A stretch of DNA of 64,000 nt, taken from contig NZ_CANLMB010000001.1 of NCBI RefSeq assembly GCF_947492365.1, positions 806,001 through 870,000 of the forward strand. Reading direction: 5' to 3'. Shown here piece after piece: positions 42,973 through 52,280 of the stretch. Every line of letters begins with the position of its first letter. Position 1 is the first letter of the stretch. This DNA comes from an uncultured Erythrobacter sp. (GTDB taxonomy: Bacteria; Pseudomonadota; Alphaproteobacteria; Sphingomonadales; Sphingomonadaceae). The translations under genes and the position numbers were made by a program. The notes under the pieces are model-generated. The model was given only the letters and a program-made list of their open reading frames with translations. It was not told the origin of the DNA and did no database searches.

Positions 42973-43884
42973 CTACTTCTTCGAGCGCTTCCTCGCCCTC
43001 GGATGCGCCCCGCTATACGTCTCCAGCAAACTCGCCGCATCGACCTTGGTGTAGATCTGCGTCGATCCAAGCGAAGCATGGCCGAGCAGCTCCTGCAAAC
43101 TCCGCAAATCCGCTCCTGCGCCCAGCAAATGCGTCGCGAAGGAATGGCGCAGAGCATGCGGGGTTGCCGTGTCTGGCAGACCCAATGCCCGCCGCGCTCG
43201 AGCCATGGCCTTTTGCACCATGCCTTGTGACAGCACGCCGCCTTTGGCTCCGCGAAACAGCGCTTCGTCACAGGCGAGCGGATATGGGCAGGCCTCGGTG
43301 TAGGCCGCAACTGCCTCGCTGGTGATCGGCAGGATCGGGACGACGCGCTGCTTGCCGCCTTTGCCGGTGACGGTCAGCACTTCGCCCAGCGGAGCGTCCT
43401 TGCCCTTGAGCGAGAGCGCTTCGGCGATCCGCAACCCGCTGCCATACATCAGCAGCAGCACCGCTCGGTCGCGCGCGCCGATCCAGTCTTCAGCTGCGGT
43501 GCCGTCGACCAAATCGGTGAGATTGACTGCCTCATCGGGGGTAACGGGGCGGGGCAGGCCTTTCTTGAGCCTCGGCCCGCGCACGCGCGGCGCCGCAGGG
43601 TCAGGATCGCCGCTTTCGGCCCGTGCAAAGGCGATAAAGGCCTTGAGCGCCGATAATTCCCGCGCAGCGCTGGCATTGCCGAGTCCCTCGGCGCGGCGGC
43701 TGGCAAGATGGTTGCGCAGATCATACGCTTCGAGTGCTGCGACGTCTTCCCACGAGGATAGGTCGCGGGCGAAAAGCAACCTTTGTGCCGCTGATGTGTA
43801 AGCGCGCACGGTGTGCGGACTGCGGCGGCGTGCGTCTTTGAGATGGGCTTGCCAAACGCCAAGAAGCTCCTCCTGAGCGTTCAC
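42973..43884 (-). CDS. xerC: Tyrosine recombinase XerC
   Basis: 303 aa. N-terminal SAM-like core-binding domain (about 1-100) and C-terminal catalytic domain with the R-K-H-R-H-Y set: GSGLRIAEAL (Arg), TGKGGKQRVVP (Lys), HALRHSFATHL (His, Arg), LGHASLGSTQIY (His and nucleophilic Tyr). It resolves chromosome dimers at dif with XerD. GTG start overlapping the hemW stop by 4 bases. The length and lack of phage context argue against a phage integrase. Confidence 0.88.
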   Translation of the reverse strand: MNAQEELLGVWQAHLKDARRRSPHTVRAYTSAAQRLLFARDLSSWEDVAALEAYDLRNHLASRRAEGLGNASAARELSALKAFIAFARAESGDPDPAAPRVRGPRLKKGLPRPVTPDEAVNLTDLVDGTAAEDWIGARDRAVLLLMYGSGLRIAEALSLKGKDAPLGEVLTVTGKGGKQRVVPILPITSEAVAAYTEACPYPLACDEALFRGAKGGVLSQGMVQKAMARARRALGLPDTATPHALRHSFATHLLGAGADLRSLQELLGHASLGSTQIYTKVDAASLLETYSGAHPRARKRSKK

Positions 43885-45056
43885 GCCTGCACCAGATCAT
43901 CGGCGACAAGCTCACCCAACAAAGCGTCGAGAACCGGGCGTCCAGCCTCGGTCACACCGATCCGCTCGCCTTCCTGCCAAATCAAATCGATTGACTTGAG
44001 GTGCGTAAGTTTCTGACTCGAAATCAGCGCATTGGCGGGGATTGTGAATCTGCTTTCGAGGGCTGAAAGGTCCAATCCCTCCACCAAGCGCAGGCCCATC
44101 AACAGAGCCTCCGATGCCTGTTCGCCTGCCGAGAGCGTGCGTTGTTCGGCGATGCCGTGTCCGCGCTCGGAAACCGCTTTGAGGTAATTCTCCGGCTTCT
44201 TGTGCCGCACCGTTGCAAAACCGCCGCCCAAGAACGAACGGCGGCCATGCGCGCCGGGGCCGATGCCGGCATAATCCTCGTAACGCCAATAGGTGAGGTT
44301 GTGGCGGCTTTCCTCGCCGATACGCGCGTGGTTGCTGGTTTCGTAAGCGGGCAGGCCGTGCGTGGCGGTCAATTCCTGTGTCAGCGCGAACAGTTCCGCC
44401 GCGTCGTCATCGTCAAGCGGGGCGAAAACCCCGCGCCGCACATCGGTGGCAAAACGTGTTCCCGGCTCGATCGTGAGCTGGTAGAGCGACAGATGCGATG
44501 TCCCGAAGCCGAGAGCGTATTCGAGCTGCTCGCGCCATTGCACCGCCGTCTGGCCGGGCAGCGCGTAAATCAGGTCGAAATTGACCCGCGCAAAGTGCTT
44601 TTGTGCGATTTCGAGTGCGGACAAGGCCTCTCCGCCCGAATGCAACCGCCCGAGCCAGCGCAAGGTTTCATCCTCGAATGACTGCACGCCCAGCGACACG
44701 CGATTGATCCCGGCACCCGCCAGCGATGCAAAATTCGCTGCTTCCACCGAAGAAGGATTGGCCTCGAGCGTTATCTCGATCTCCGGCGCAAACCCCCACA
44801 ATTGCTCGGCTTCTGCCAGTAGCCGCGCGACTAGCGCAGGCGGCATCAGGGACGGTGTCCCGCCGCCAAAGAACACCGATGTCAGGCTCTCGTCGTTGCC
44901 TCCAGCCTCCGCTTCTGCGCGCATGTCGGCGAGCAAGGCTGCCTCCCACGCGGCAACATCCACATCCGCGCGAATATGCGAGTTGAAGTCGCAATAGGGG
45001 CACTTTTTCTCGCAAAAGGGCCAGTGTAGGTAGAGAGCGCGGGGCACGTCTTTCAA
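43881..45056 (-). CDS. hemW: Radical SAM haem chaperone HemW
   Basis: 391 aa. The radical SAM cluster motif is CEKKCPYC (CxxxCxxC) close to the N-terminus, after LYLHWPF. Further family blocks are FFGGGTPSLM, EANPSS, RVSLGVQSFEDETLRWLGR and the C-terminal HemN_C domain (ASEALLMGLRLVEG). HemW is a haem-binding chaperone related to but distinct from coproporphyrinogen oxidase HemN. It is coupled to xerC and lies downstream of rph-rdgB in the usual order, here interrupted by the CAP gene on the other strand. Confidence 0.92.
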   Translation of the reverse strand: MKDVPRALYLHWPFCEKKCPYCDFNSHIRADVDVAAWEAALLADMRAEAEAGGNDESLTSVFFGGGTPSLMPPALVARLLAEAEQLWGFAPEIEITLEANPSSVEAANFASLAGAGINRVSLGVQSFEDETLRWLGRLHSGGEALSALEIAQKHFARVNFDLIYALPGQTAVQWREQLEYALGFGTSHLSLYQLTIEPGTRFATDVRRGVFAPLDDDDAAELFALTQELTATHGLPAYETSNHARIGEESRHNLTYWRYEDYAGIGPGAHGRRSFLGGGFATVRHKKPENYLKAVSERGHGIAEQRTLSAGEQASEALLMGLRLVEGLDLSALESRFTIPANALISSQKLTHLKSIDLIWQEGERIGVTEAGRPVLDALLGELVADDLVQA

Positions 45057-45089
45057 TCTTTCTTAAAGCTCGAGGTCCACCCCTAGGCC

Positions 45090-45635
45090 ATGAGCATTCG
45101 CGCGACAATTGCGGGCACACTGGCGCTTGTGGGAGTAGGTCTGGCTGTGCCTGGCCTAGCGACCGATGGCGATGCCCCCGAAGAGCGCATCTGGCTCGCC
45201 GCGCATAATGCCGAACGCGCCGAATTCGGCGTCGCTCCACTTCGCTGGAATGACGATCTGGCGCGCGAGGCGCAGCGCTGGGCGCGCAAACTGGCCCGCG
45301 AAGAGCGGCTGCAGCATTCCACTCGCGAAGAGCGCAACCGTACCGGCGAGAACCTATGGATGGGCACCGCGCGGAGTTACTCGCCGGACGCGATGATCGC
45401 GGCATTTACCAACGAGAAACAGTATTTCAGCGCGGGCGAGTTTCCGCGCGTGTCGATCACCGGGGACTGGAAGGATGTGGGGCATTACACCCAGATCGTT
45501 TGGGCAGAGACGCGCGAAGTTGGCTGCGCGCGCGCTCCCGGTGAACGGTTTGATGTGTTGGTGTGCCGCTATTGGCCCGCCGGCAATGTCATGGGTCAGC
45601 GCATCGAGCCGCGCGAGCAACTCGCGCGGCGCTAG
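45090..45635 (+). CDS. Secreted CAP (SCP/PR-1) domain protein
   Basis: 181 aa with a signal peptide ending near GLATDG. The CAP fold shows AAHNAERAEFGVAPLRWND (first His), a QHSTREERNRTGENLW segment (second His and Glu) and GHYTQIVWAETREVGC with the signature HYTQxVW, then VCRYWPAGN. Bacterial CAP proteins are extracellular and of uncertain activity. The 3' end overlaps the convergent rdgB stop by 4 bases. Head-to-head with hemW, 33 bases apart. Confidence 0.88.
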   Translation: MSIRATIAGTLALVGVGLAVPGLATDGDAPEERIWLAAHNAERAEFGVAPLRWNDDLAREAQRWARKLAREERLQHSTREERNRTGENLWMGTARSYSPDAMIAAFTNEKQYFSAGEFPRVSITGDWKDVGHYTQIVWAETREVGCARAPGERFDVLVCRYWPAGNVMGQRIEPREQLARR

Positions 45636-46261
45636 CTGCCGAATTGGTCGGCGACCAATTTCGCAAAGGCATCGGCACGGTGGCTGACCGCGTGTTTTTC
45701 CGCAGGCTCGATCTCGGCAAAGGTCAGATCGCGGCCTTCCGGCACGAACACCGGATCATAGCCAAACCCCATCTCACCGCGCGGCGGCCATGTGAGTGAT
45801 CCAGCGCATTTGCCTTCGTAGATGGCATGTTCGCCATCGGGCCAGGCTACTGCCAGCACGCAATGAAAGGCGGCGCTGCGGTCAGTGCCAGGGCCAAGCT
45901 GTTGCAGCAGCCCCTCGACCTTGCCCATCGCCATGTACCAGTCGCGGCCCGGAGCGCCTTCGAAATGCTGCCGTTCGGCCCAATCGGCGGTGTAAACGCC
46001 GGGGCGCCCCTCAAGCGCATCCACACTTAGCCCGCTATCATCCGCCAAAGCTGCCAGCCCAGACGCCTCCGCCGCAGCGCGCGCCTTGATCAACGCGTTC
46101 TGGGTAAAGGTGGTGCCGGTTTCTGGAGGCTCGGGCAAACCGAGAGACCCAGCGGAGATGCACTTCATGCCATAAGGATCGAGCAAGGCTGAAATCTCTT
46201 TCAGCTTGCCCGCATTATGTGTCGCAATGACGAGTGAACCGCCGCCGAGTTTCCGGGTCAT
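45632..46261 (-). CDS. rdgB: XTP/dITP pyrophosphatase (RdgB/HAM1)
   Basis: 209 aa. Cleans the nucleotide pool of deaminated purines. Conserved elements: [43 protein letters not shown] with the catalytic Asp pair, [10 protein letters not shown], and [23 protein letters not shown] near the end. Coupled to rph by an ATGA overlap. Confidence 0.95.
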   Translation of the reverse strand: MTRKLGGGSLVIATHNAGKLKEISALLDPYGMKCISAGSLGLPEPPETGTTFTQNALIKARAAAEASGLAALADDSGLSVDALEGRPGVYTADWAERQHFEGAPGRDWYMAMGKVEGLLQQLGPGTDRSAAFHCVLAVAWPDGEHAIYEGKCAGSLTWPPRGEMGFGYDPVFVPEGRDLTFAEIEPAEKHAVSHRADAFAKLVADQFGS

Positions 46262-46971
46262 TTTGTCGCTTCGATCTGTGCTGCGAAAATCTTGTCGCAG
46301 CCGATCCGCGCCAGACGCAGCAGGCGCAATAGGCCTTCCTCGTCATAGGTCGCACCCTCGGCGGTGGCTTGCACTTCGGCCATTTGTCCGCCGGTGAGCA
46401 GCACAAAGTTGGCGTCCGCATCAGCGTCGCTATCCTCGGGATAGTCGAGGTCGAGCACAGGCGTGCCCTTGTAGATACCGCAAGAGATCGCCGCGACTTG
46501 CCCGGTGATCGGATCGTTCTTGATCGCGCCTGACTTCATCAGGCCGTTGACGGCCAGCCGCAAGGCTACCCAAGCGCCGGAGATCGAGGCTGTGCGAGTG
46601 CCGCCATCGGCCTGGATCACGTCGCAATCGAGCGTGATTTGGCGTTCGCCGAGCTTTTCCAGATCGACCACGGCGCGCAAGCTCCGCCCAATCAGGCGCT
46701 GGATTTCCTGTGTGCGTCCGCTCTGCTTGCCGCGTGCTGCCTCGCGGCTGCCGCGTGTGTGGGTTGCGCGCGGGAGCATCGAATACTCGCCCGTGACCCA
46801 GCCTTCACCTTTGCCGCGCAGCCATGGCGGAATGCGTTCTTCGACGCTGGCGGTGCAAAGCACGCGGGTGTCGCCAAAGCTGACGAGGCAGGATCCCTCG
46901 GCGTGTTTGGTGAAGCCGGTTTCGATCGTGATGGCGCGCATTTCATCGGGCGCGCGTCCTGAAGGGCGCAT
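46258..46971 (-). CDS. rph: Ribonuclease PH
   Basis: 237 aa from ATG 46971, with AAAGGAA upstream; the longer frame from 47091 would overlap hrcA. Phosphorolytic 3'-end trimming of tRNA. Blocks: [79 protein letters not shown] and [17 protein letters not shown]. Divergent from hrcA, with 100 bases between starts, the common alphaproteobacterial layout. Confidence 0.96.
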   Translation of the reverse strand: MRPSGRAPDEMRAITIETGFTKHAEGSCLVSFGDTRVLCTASVEERIPPWLRGKGEGWVTGEYSMLPRATHTRGSREAARGKQSGRTQEIQRLIGRSLRAVVDLEKLGERQITLDCDVIQADGGTRTASISGAWVALRLAVNGLMKSGAIKNDPITGQVAAISCGIYKGTPVLDLDYPEDSDADADANFVLLTGGQMAEVQATAEGATYDEEGLLRLLRLARIGCDKIFAAQIEATK

Positions 46972-47035
46972 GGAATTTCCTTTGGTGTGAGTCGCTTCTG
47001 GCCCCGTTTGGCGGTGAACGGGGAAGGGAGCAAGG

Positions 47036-47063
47036 CTTGGCGCGGCGTAATCTCTTGCTAAAT
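47036..47063 (+). promoter_or_regulatory. Weak candidate heat-shock promoter before hrcA
   Basis: CTTG (47036-47039), 17 bases, then GCTAAAT (47057-47063) followed by GGG: five of seven positions fit the alphaproteobacterial sigma-32 -10 pattern CYTATNT. Transcription would begin almost at the hrcA start codon, implying a leaderless or very short leader, which lowers confidence. No CIRCE inverted repeat was found here. Confidence 0.25.
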
Positions 47064-47071
47064 GGGGGTAG

Positions 47072-48112
47072 ATGACCTCGACCCCGATCACCGAACTGAC
47101 CGACAGAGCGCGCGAAATCTTTCGCCGCGTGGTTGAGGGCTATATTGATAGCGGCCAGCCGGTCGGGTCGAAGACTTTGGCGGCGGATGCGGCGCTCAAC
47201 CTTTCGCCGGCCTCGATCCGTTCGGTTCTGGCGGAATTGGAGGGGCTGGGTCTGCTCGCTGCGCCGCATACCAGCGCGGGGCGGATGCCGACCGATGCGG
47301 GGCTGCGAATCTTTGTCGACGGTATGATGCGCGTGGCCGAACCGAGCGCGGAGGAGCGCGCACAGATCGAGGCGCGGCTTTCCGAAAGCGGGCCGGTTGA
47401 GCAGGCGCTCCAGCAAACATCAGCATTGCTGTCCGAACTTTCGGGCGCCGCTGGCATGGTGATGGTGCCGACGCGCGAGCAGCGGCTTGCGCAATTCAGT
47501 CTCGTGCCTCTGGGTCAGGGCAGAGCGCTTGCGGTCCTGGTGGGTGAAGATGGCGGGGTCGAGAACCGCGTGATTGAACTCGATGTCGCAGCGGGAGGAT
47601 CGCTCGAGGCGGCAAGCAATTACATCACTTCGCGCCTCGCCGGGCGTACGCTGTCCGAGGCTTCGCTGGCGATGCATGCCGAGATTAAGGCGGGCAAATC
47701 ACAGCTCGACGATGCAAGCCGCGATCTGGTCGAGCGCGGGCTGGCCGTGTGGAGTGAGGATGCAGGCAATCGCCCTGTTTTGATCGTTAGAGGGGCCGCA
47801 AACTTGCTTGACGAGGCGGCATTGGGTGACATCGACAGGGTGCGCTCGTTGCTCGATGATCTGGAAAACAAGCAATCGGTTTCCGCCTTGCTGGAAAGCG
47901 CGCGTGATGCCGAGGCTACGCGCATTTTCATTGGGAGCGAAAACCGGTTGTTCGGTCTTTCGGGCTCTTCGGTCATCGCGTCGCCCTATCGCGATATGGA
48001 GGGCCGCGTTGTGGGTGTTTTGGGTGTGATTGGCCCGACGAGGTTGAATTACGCCCGCGTGGTCCCCATGGTTGATCTAACCGCCCGATCCTTGGGCAAG
48101 CTCATCGCTTAA
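47072..48112 (+). CDS. hrcA: Heat-inducible transcription repressor HrcA
   Basis: 346 aa. The N-terminal winged HTH is read from [24 protein letters not shown] to [18 protein letters not shown] and the conserved [15 protein letters not shown]. The C-terminal dimerisation and GAF-like domain includes a [10 protein letters not shown] block and the final [15 protein letters not shown]. HrcA represses chaperone operons at CIRCE sites (usually groESL in alphaproteobacteria). It is followed by grpE after 18 bases. No CIRCE was visible before hrcA or dnaK. Confidence 0.94.
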   Translation: MTSTPITELTDRAREIFRRVVEGYIDSGQPVGSKTLAADAALNLSPASIRSVLAELEGLGLLAAPHTSAGRMPTDAGLRIFVDGMMRVAEPSAEERAQIEARLSESGPVEQALQQTSALLSELSGAAGMVMVPTREQRLAQFSLVPLGQGRALAVLVGEDGGVENRVIELDVAAGGSLEAASNYITSRLAGRTLSEASLAMHAEIKAGKSQLDDASRDLVERGLAVWSEDAGNRPVLIVRGAANLLDEAALGDIDRVRSLLDDLENKQSVSALLESARDAEATRIFIGSENRLFGLSGSSVIASPYRDMEGRVVGVLGVIGPTRLNYARVVPMVDLTARSLGKLIA

Positions 48113-48130
48113 AACGGAACTTTTGCAGAC

Positions 48131-48736
48131 ATGAACGAGAATGAGAAACCGCAGGATGATGCGGCGCCAGATGAAGCAGTGAAGGCAGAATTGAAGGGCG
48201 TGCCCGAAGAATTCCTCGATTGCAGCGCCGATGGCGAAGACGACGGTGAAGCGCCTGATGCAGTGGCAGAGGCGCTCGAAAACCTGCGCAATGACCTCGA
48301 AAAGTCCAAGCAGGATGTGCTCTATGCGCAGGCCGAGACGCAGAATGTCCGTCGCCGTGCGGAAAAGGACATTCAGGACGCGCGCAATTATGCCGCTACC
48401 GGCTTTGCCCGCGATATTCTGAGCGTGTGGGACAATCTGAGCCGTGCGGTCGAGTCGATCCCCGATTCTCTTCGCGACGACGACAAGATGAAGGGCCTTG
48501 TGACCGGCATCGAGGCGACCCAGCGCGAGCTTGAGAAGGTCTTTCAGCACAACGGTATCACCCGCGTTGCGGCAATGGGCCTGCCGCTCGATCCCAACCA
48601 GCATCAGGCGATGATGGAGATTCCGAGCAACGAGCATGAGGCCGGCACAATCGTGCAGGAAATGCAGGCGGGCTGGATGATCAAGGACAGGTTGTTGCGC
48701 CCGGCGATGGTCGGGGTTTCCAAGAAACCTGACTGA
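48131..48736 (+). CDS. grpE: Nucleotide exchange factor GrpE
   Basis: 201 aa. Acidic N-terminal tail, long helix with AQAETQNVRRRAEKDIQDA, then the RDILSVWDNLSRAVE segment and the C-terminal beta domain with GLPLDPNQHQAMMEI and GWMIKDRLLRPAMVGVSK. It promotes ADP release from DnaK, whose gene is 4 kb downstream. Second gene of the hrcA-grpE unit. Confidence 0.95.
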   Translation: MNENEKPQDDAAPDEAVKAELKGVPEEFLDCSADGEDDGEAPDAVAEALENLRNDLEKSKQDVLYAQAETQNVRRRAEKDIQDARNYAATGFARDILSVWDNLSRAVESIPDSLRDDDKMKGLVTGIEATQRELEKVFQHNGITRVAAMGLPLDPNQHQAMMEIPSNEHEAGTIVQEMQAGWMIKDRLLRPAMVGVSKKPD

Positions 48737-48842
48737 CGCCGCTGCGCTGGTCGAGGGTGCGGACACTTTCGACGAGCAGGGCTTGTGCATGCAGATGCCG
48801 CTGTGAAACAGTTCCCCGAGTCTGAGAATGAGGGGACTTTGT

Positions 48843-49334
48843 ATGAACAGGTTTGAAATCGGAACGCTTGGCTTGGCTGCGTGCGGCGCCGCCGCGCTTG
48901 TTGCAACGCAGGCCAATGCAGAGGCGCATGATGACCTTGAAACCGAGCTGGCGACCGTGGAAATGTCGGCAGCCGACATCGTTCAGGCACGCCGCGTCAC
49001 CTATTTTCTGACCACGCAGGCAGTGGGGCAGATCAAGGGCGGAATCGAGGAAGGCGGCGATTTGCGCCGCACCCGCTTCGCCGCGCAGTTGCTGGTGCGA
49101 TGGGCCGAGACCCTGCCGTCGATGTTCCCCGAAGGCACCGATATCGAAGGCTCTCGCGCGCTCCCGACAGTTTGGTCCGACCGCGAAGGGTTCGAAGCTG
49201 CCGCTGCAGCCTATCGCGATGCCGCACAAGGTGTGATGGACGCAGCCGAAACCGGCGACCGCGAGGCCACCAATACGGCGTTCCTAACAATGGCGGGCAC
49301 ATGCCAGGCCTGCCACGACACCTATCGCCAATAG
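48843..49334 (+). CDS. Cytochrome c' (class II c-type cytochrome)
   Basis: 163 aa from ATG 48843, with GAGGGGA upstream. Signal peptide ending at QANAEAH. The body is a predicted four-helix bundle and the haem site is C-terminal, CQACH within the last nine residues, as in cytochrome c'. It would be periplasmic; cytochromes c' bind NO or CO and may relieve nitrosative stress. No partner oxidoreductase is adjacent. The class assignment rests on the C-terminal CxxCH and helical content. Confidence 0.82.
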   Translation: MNRFEIGTLGLAACGAAALVATQANAEAHDDLETELATVEMSAADIVQARRVTYFLTTQAVGQIKGGIEEGGDLRRTRFAAQLLVRWAETLPSMFPEGTDIEGSRALPTVWSDREGFEAAAAAYRDAAQGVMDAAETGDREATNTAFLTMAGTCQACHDTYRQ

Positions 49335-49453
49335 CCTCGCTACCCCAGCCTGATTTGGCAGGTTGGACGGGTCTATGCTAATTCTCCAGTCCAGAAGCCG
49401 CATAAGCGGCTCGGGGGCGCACGTGACTTAATGGTTTGTGCGAGGGGGATTCG

Positions 49454-50254
49454 ATGAAAGTTTGGCAGGGATGCGCGCTGGCGGTCGTAGCTTTTGTGGC
49501 TCTGATCGGCCTGATAGTTGGTGTGGTTTTTTACGCGACCAGCGGGGTTACCGATACGGCGGACGAATTCTTCGCCGCGGCGAATGAGGGCGACTATGAA
49601 GAGGCGTATAGCCTGACGTCGCAGCAATTGCAGGCACAGACCGATGTCGCGGGGCTTGAACAATTCCTTACAACAAATGGGCTCAATCAAGTGGTCGATA
49701 CCAGCTGGAGTTCGCGCTCGATCGAAAACGATCGCGGCGAAGTCACCGGCACTGTTACCACCGCTGGCGGTGGCTCGATCCCCGTGTCAGTGGACCTGAT
49801 TTACGAGGGTGAGGAGTGGAAGATCATCTTCATCGACGTCAACAGTGCGGGCCTTCAATCGTCCGGTGGAGGGTCGGCAAACGCTGACCCCGCACCGATG
49901 ATACTGCCATCAGCGTCCGACCAGGAAGACCTTCTCTTTTTCGCTTCAGCAGGCTTTGTGAACGCGCTGGAAGATGGCGATTTCAGCGATTGGCACAACC
50001 AGTTCGTCGACAGCATTTCAGTCGAGGAACTGGAGCAGAATTTCGGCGGATTTCAGCCGCTCGAAGCCGACATGCGGCGTTTGATTGGGCAAGGGCCGGA
50101 ATGGGAACCGGCGACTTCGCTCAACGAGAATGGTCACCTTGAACTTGCCGGATCATACGGCAATACCAATGAAGAATTGCGCTTCCGCTACATCTTCGTG
50201 GGGGAGGGTGACAGCGCCCCCAAGATCGCCTTTGTCGATTACGAGATCGACTGA
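49454..50254 (+). CDS. Membrane-anchored protein with two NTF2-like repeats
   Basis: 266 aa from ATG 49454, with GAGGGGG upstream. One N-terminal helix (about 8-30), then two similar halves: TADEFFAAANEGDYEEAY...GLEQFLTTNG and LLFFASAGFVNALEDGDFSDWH...ELEQNFGGFQ, each ending in a beta part with EWKIIFIDV or PKIAFVDYE. The pattern suggests tandem NTF2/DUF4864-like domains outside the membrane, joined by a Ser/Gly linker near residue 138-148. No catalytic residues or known function. Convergent with the crotonase gene, 8 bases apart. Confidence 0.6.
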   Translation: MKVWQGCALAVVAFVALIGLIVGVVFYATSGVTDTADEFFAAANEGDYEEAYSLTSQQLQAQTDVAGLEQFLTTNGLNQVVDTSWSSRSIENDRGEVTGTVTTAGGGSIPVSVDLIYEGEEWKIIFIDVNSAGLQSSGGGSANADPAPMILPSASDQEDLLFFASAGFVNALEDGDFSDWHNQFVDSISVEELEQNFGGFQPLEADMRRLIGQGPEWEPATSLNENGHLELAGSYGNTNEELRFRYIFVGEGDSAPKIAFVDYEID

Positions 50255-50262
50255 GCACTCAT

Positions 50263-50928
50263 CTAGAATTCCGGCAGCGGGCTTGCCTCGATATCGGCGA
50301 TAAGCTGCGCGTTCATCGCCGACTTGTTGGCGTTGAAGGCTGCAGGGTTCACCTTCTGCAACTCACTCAACACCTTGGCGAGCAAGGGCTCAACGTCCTC
50401 AGGCGCCGCGATATCATCGAAGTAGCCGACTTCGCGCGCCTGCTGCGGTGAGAACAATTGCGCAGTGGCAACCGCCTTTCGACCGGTTGAGTTGAGCCGC
50501 GCCGCGCCGAGGATCATGGGATAAATCGGAAGTGCCATACCGATTGCGCTTTCATTCATGCCGGTAACAAACTCACCCTCGGTTCCGATCGCGCGGTCTG
50601 CGGCAAGCATCAGGAATGCGCCCATCGGATAGGCATGCCCCTCTGCCACCGTCACAACCGGAGCAGGGTGGCGCAGGATTGCGAGGATGGCGTCCTTGCC
50701 CGCTTGCAATTGCGCGGTTGCCGTCTCGGGGCCTGCGGCAAAGCCTTTAAGGTCAAACCCTGCGGAGAAGATGCCTTTGCGCCCGCGAATGACGGCGGGG
50801 CCAAAATCGCCCGCGCAATCGGCCAAAGCAGCAACCAGCGCATCGAGCTTGTCTTTGTTGAGCGCATTTACCTTGCCATCGTCCATCGTGATGATGTGCG
50901 CGCCGTCCTGTTTTTCGACTGTGATCAT
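50263..50928 (-). CDS. Enoyl-CoA hydratase/isomerase (crotonase) family protein
   Basis: 221 aa, shorter than the usual 255-265, from ATG 50928 with AGGAGCGG upstream. The oxyanion-hole segments are FSAGFDLKGF and GHAYPMGAFLMLAAD. The two active-site Glu of classical hydratases (Glu144 and Glu164) are not obvious: the region reads TGMNESAIGMALPIY. It may therefore be an isomerase, hydrolase or other crotonase-fold enzyme. Stand-alone gene. Confidence 0.82.
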   Translation of the reverse strand: MITVEKQDGAHIITMDDGKVNALNKDKLDALVAALADCAGDFGPAVIRGRKGIFSAGFDLKGFAAGPETATAQLQAGKDAILAILRHPAPVVTVAEGHAYPMGAFLMLAADRAIGTEGEFVTGMNESAIGMALPIYPMILGAARLNSTGRKAVATAQLFSPQQAREVGYFDDIAAPEDVEPLLAKVLSELQKVNPAAFNANKSAMNAQLIADIEASPLPEF

Positions 50929-51052
50929 GGTTCCGCTCCTGCTTTCCTGGCTTGAATGGACTCCGACATATCGAGACACGGTTGCGGTTCAATGGCAATT
51001 TTGCGGGTGCCGTTACGACGCGCTACGGCGGGTCTGCCAAAAAGCGCAAATG

Positions 51053-51076
51053 AAAACGGGGCCGCATCGGGCCCCG
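51053..51076 (-). terminator. Intrinsic terminator after the secreted hypothetical gene
   Basis: On the minus strand CGGGGCC (51076-51070) pairs with GGCCCCG (51063-51057) around CGATGC, followed by TTTTC (51056-51052). It is 29 bases past the stop of the 51105-51581 gene. Confidence 0.85.
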
Positions 51077-51104
51077 CTTCCATTTTGCTGTCGTTAGTTC
51101 TCGA

Positions 51105-51581
51105 TCAGCTGCCGCTCAGCTCCGAAATTTCGAGCGTAGCGTCATGATATTCGCCCTGGTCGTAGGAACCGATCCAGATTTCGTAATCACCTGACATCGC
51201 AGGGCCGAATACGACCAGCGGATTGGTGCCTTCAGAGCCGTCATCGTTGCAATACCAGTTGCCGTCAGGAGCGTTGATCACAAGCGTCGTGTCGCCCGAT
51301 GCCTTGGCATAAATATAGAGCGGATAGGCGTCTGCTGAACTGTTCGCCGAAAAAGTCAGGCGCACATCGGGAGCGTTCGAGATGTAGCCGCTGCAACCGT
51401 CGATCACATTGCTGACGTCGATCGTGCCGCCTGAGGTCACATTGACCGTGGTGGGATCGGGGGTGAAGCCCGCTTCGAGATAGACGCTGTCAGAATTCGG
51501 TTCGGCGGTGATGTCTTGCGCCGAACCCGAAGCGGTTAAGGCCAGTGCAAGGGCCGTAAAGGCGAGCGTGTGCTTAATCAT
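51105..51581 (-). CDS. Secreted protein of unknown function, PPC-like beta domain
   Basis: 158 aa with a Sec signal peptide (about 1-21, ending SGSAQD). The mature part is beta-rich, with Cys pairs in DGCSGYISN and NWYCNDDGSEGTNP and a terminal SGDYEIWIGSYDQGEYHDATLEIS. The latter resembles pre-peptidase C-terminal (PPC) domains, which are often mis-annotated as peptidases in sphingomonads. No protease catalytic motif. Followed by a strong terminator, so monocistronic. Confidence 0.65.
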   Translation of the reverse strand: MIKHTLAFTALALALTASGSAQDITAEPNSDSVYLEAGFTPDPTTVNVTSGGTIDVSNVIDGCSGYISNAPDVRLTFSANSSADAYPLYIYAKASGDTTLVINAPDGNWYCNDDGSEGTNPLVVFGPAMSGDYEIWIGSYDQGEYHDATLEISELSGS

Positions 51582-51750
51582 ATTTCTATTCCCCCAATTG
51601 ATCCAACGCCTGATTGCAATTGGACAAGTTGCGGCGCTTCTAGTGCGCCGGATCCGGTGAATGCATCATTTACGCTGCGTGCAGCTTTGTGAAGGGAGAT
51701 CGCGGAGTTTTCGCGTGATAAATCGCACAATCAGGATTTTGCCGAGCATA

Positions 51751-52230
51751 TCACCCCGGCAAAGTCGCTCCATCGAACCGGACCAGCATTTCATAGGCCT
51801 GTCGGTCCGCCACTCCGGCGAGCCGCGCGCCATGCCTTAGCCAGAATGCGTGTTTGACGATCTCGGCCTGCTGTTCGATGCCGTAGGCGGAAAAGGGCTG
51901 TCCGGGCTTGAGGCTGTAGGAATAGCGGCAGAACGGGTGGCGATGGGTGATCAGATACCAGTCGCCGCGCATCTGGGTCTGCCAGATATGGGTGAGCTCG
52001 TGGATCAGCAGGCCCTGATGCGTCAGGCCCTCTCGCGCGAAATCATCGCAATAGGCGCTGCCTTGCGGGTGGAAGTGGATTGATCCGCGCGGTGCCATGG
52101 TGATCCGCTTGGGCTGAAAGGGAAACCACTTCTTCCGGCGCAGTTTGACCGCACCATAATCAATCGCATCTCCGAAAACGGCGCGGGCAAGATCAACTTC
52201 GCCGGCTGTCAGATGCCGCTCGCCGCCCAC
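51751..52230 (-). CDS. HExxH-containing protein ('vgr-related' family)
   Basis: 159 aa, GTG start. A metalloprotease-like motif HELTHIWQTQ occurs at about residues 77-86, preceded by FAREGLTHQGLLI. No signal peptide. Sphingomonad homologues carry the name 'vgr related protein', but no VgrG structural domain is visible and no type VI genes are nearby. The HExxH with a following Trp suggests a zinc site. It is 50 bases downstream of the copper chaperone gene on the same strand. Confidence 0.65.
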   Translation of the reverse strand: MGGERHLTAGEVDLARAVFGDAIDYGAVKLRRKKWFPFQPKRITMAPRGSIHFHPQGSAYCDDFAREGLTHQGLLIHELTHIWQTQMRGDWYLITHRHPFCRYSYSLKPGQPFSAYGIEQQAEIVKHAFWLRHGARLAGVADRQAYEMLVRFDGATLPG

Positions 52231-52280
52231 CGGACAGGCAGGCAGCGTGGCGGCATTTGACGTGACGTCGGTGTTCTCGG

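Noticed and set aside
42973..43884. Phage or island integrase
   Set aside because: The XerC length and motifs, coupling to hemW and lack of att sites or phage genes point to the housekeeping recombinase.
47000..47071. CIRCE operator before hrcA
   Set aside because: No TTAGCACTC-N9-GAGTGCTAA-like inverted repeat is present here or before dnaK.
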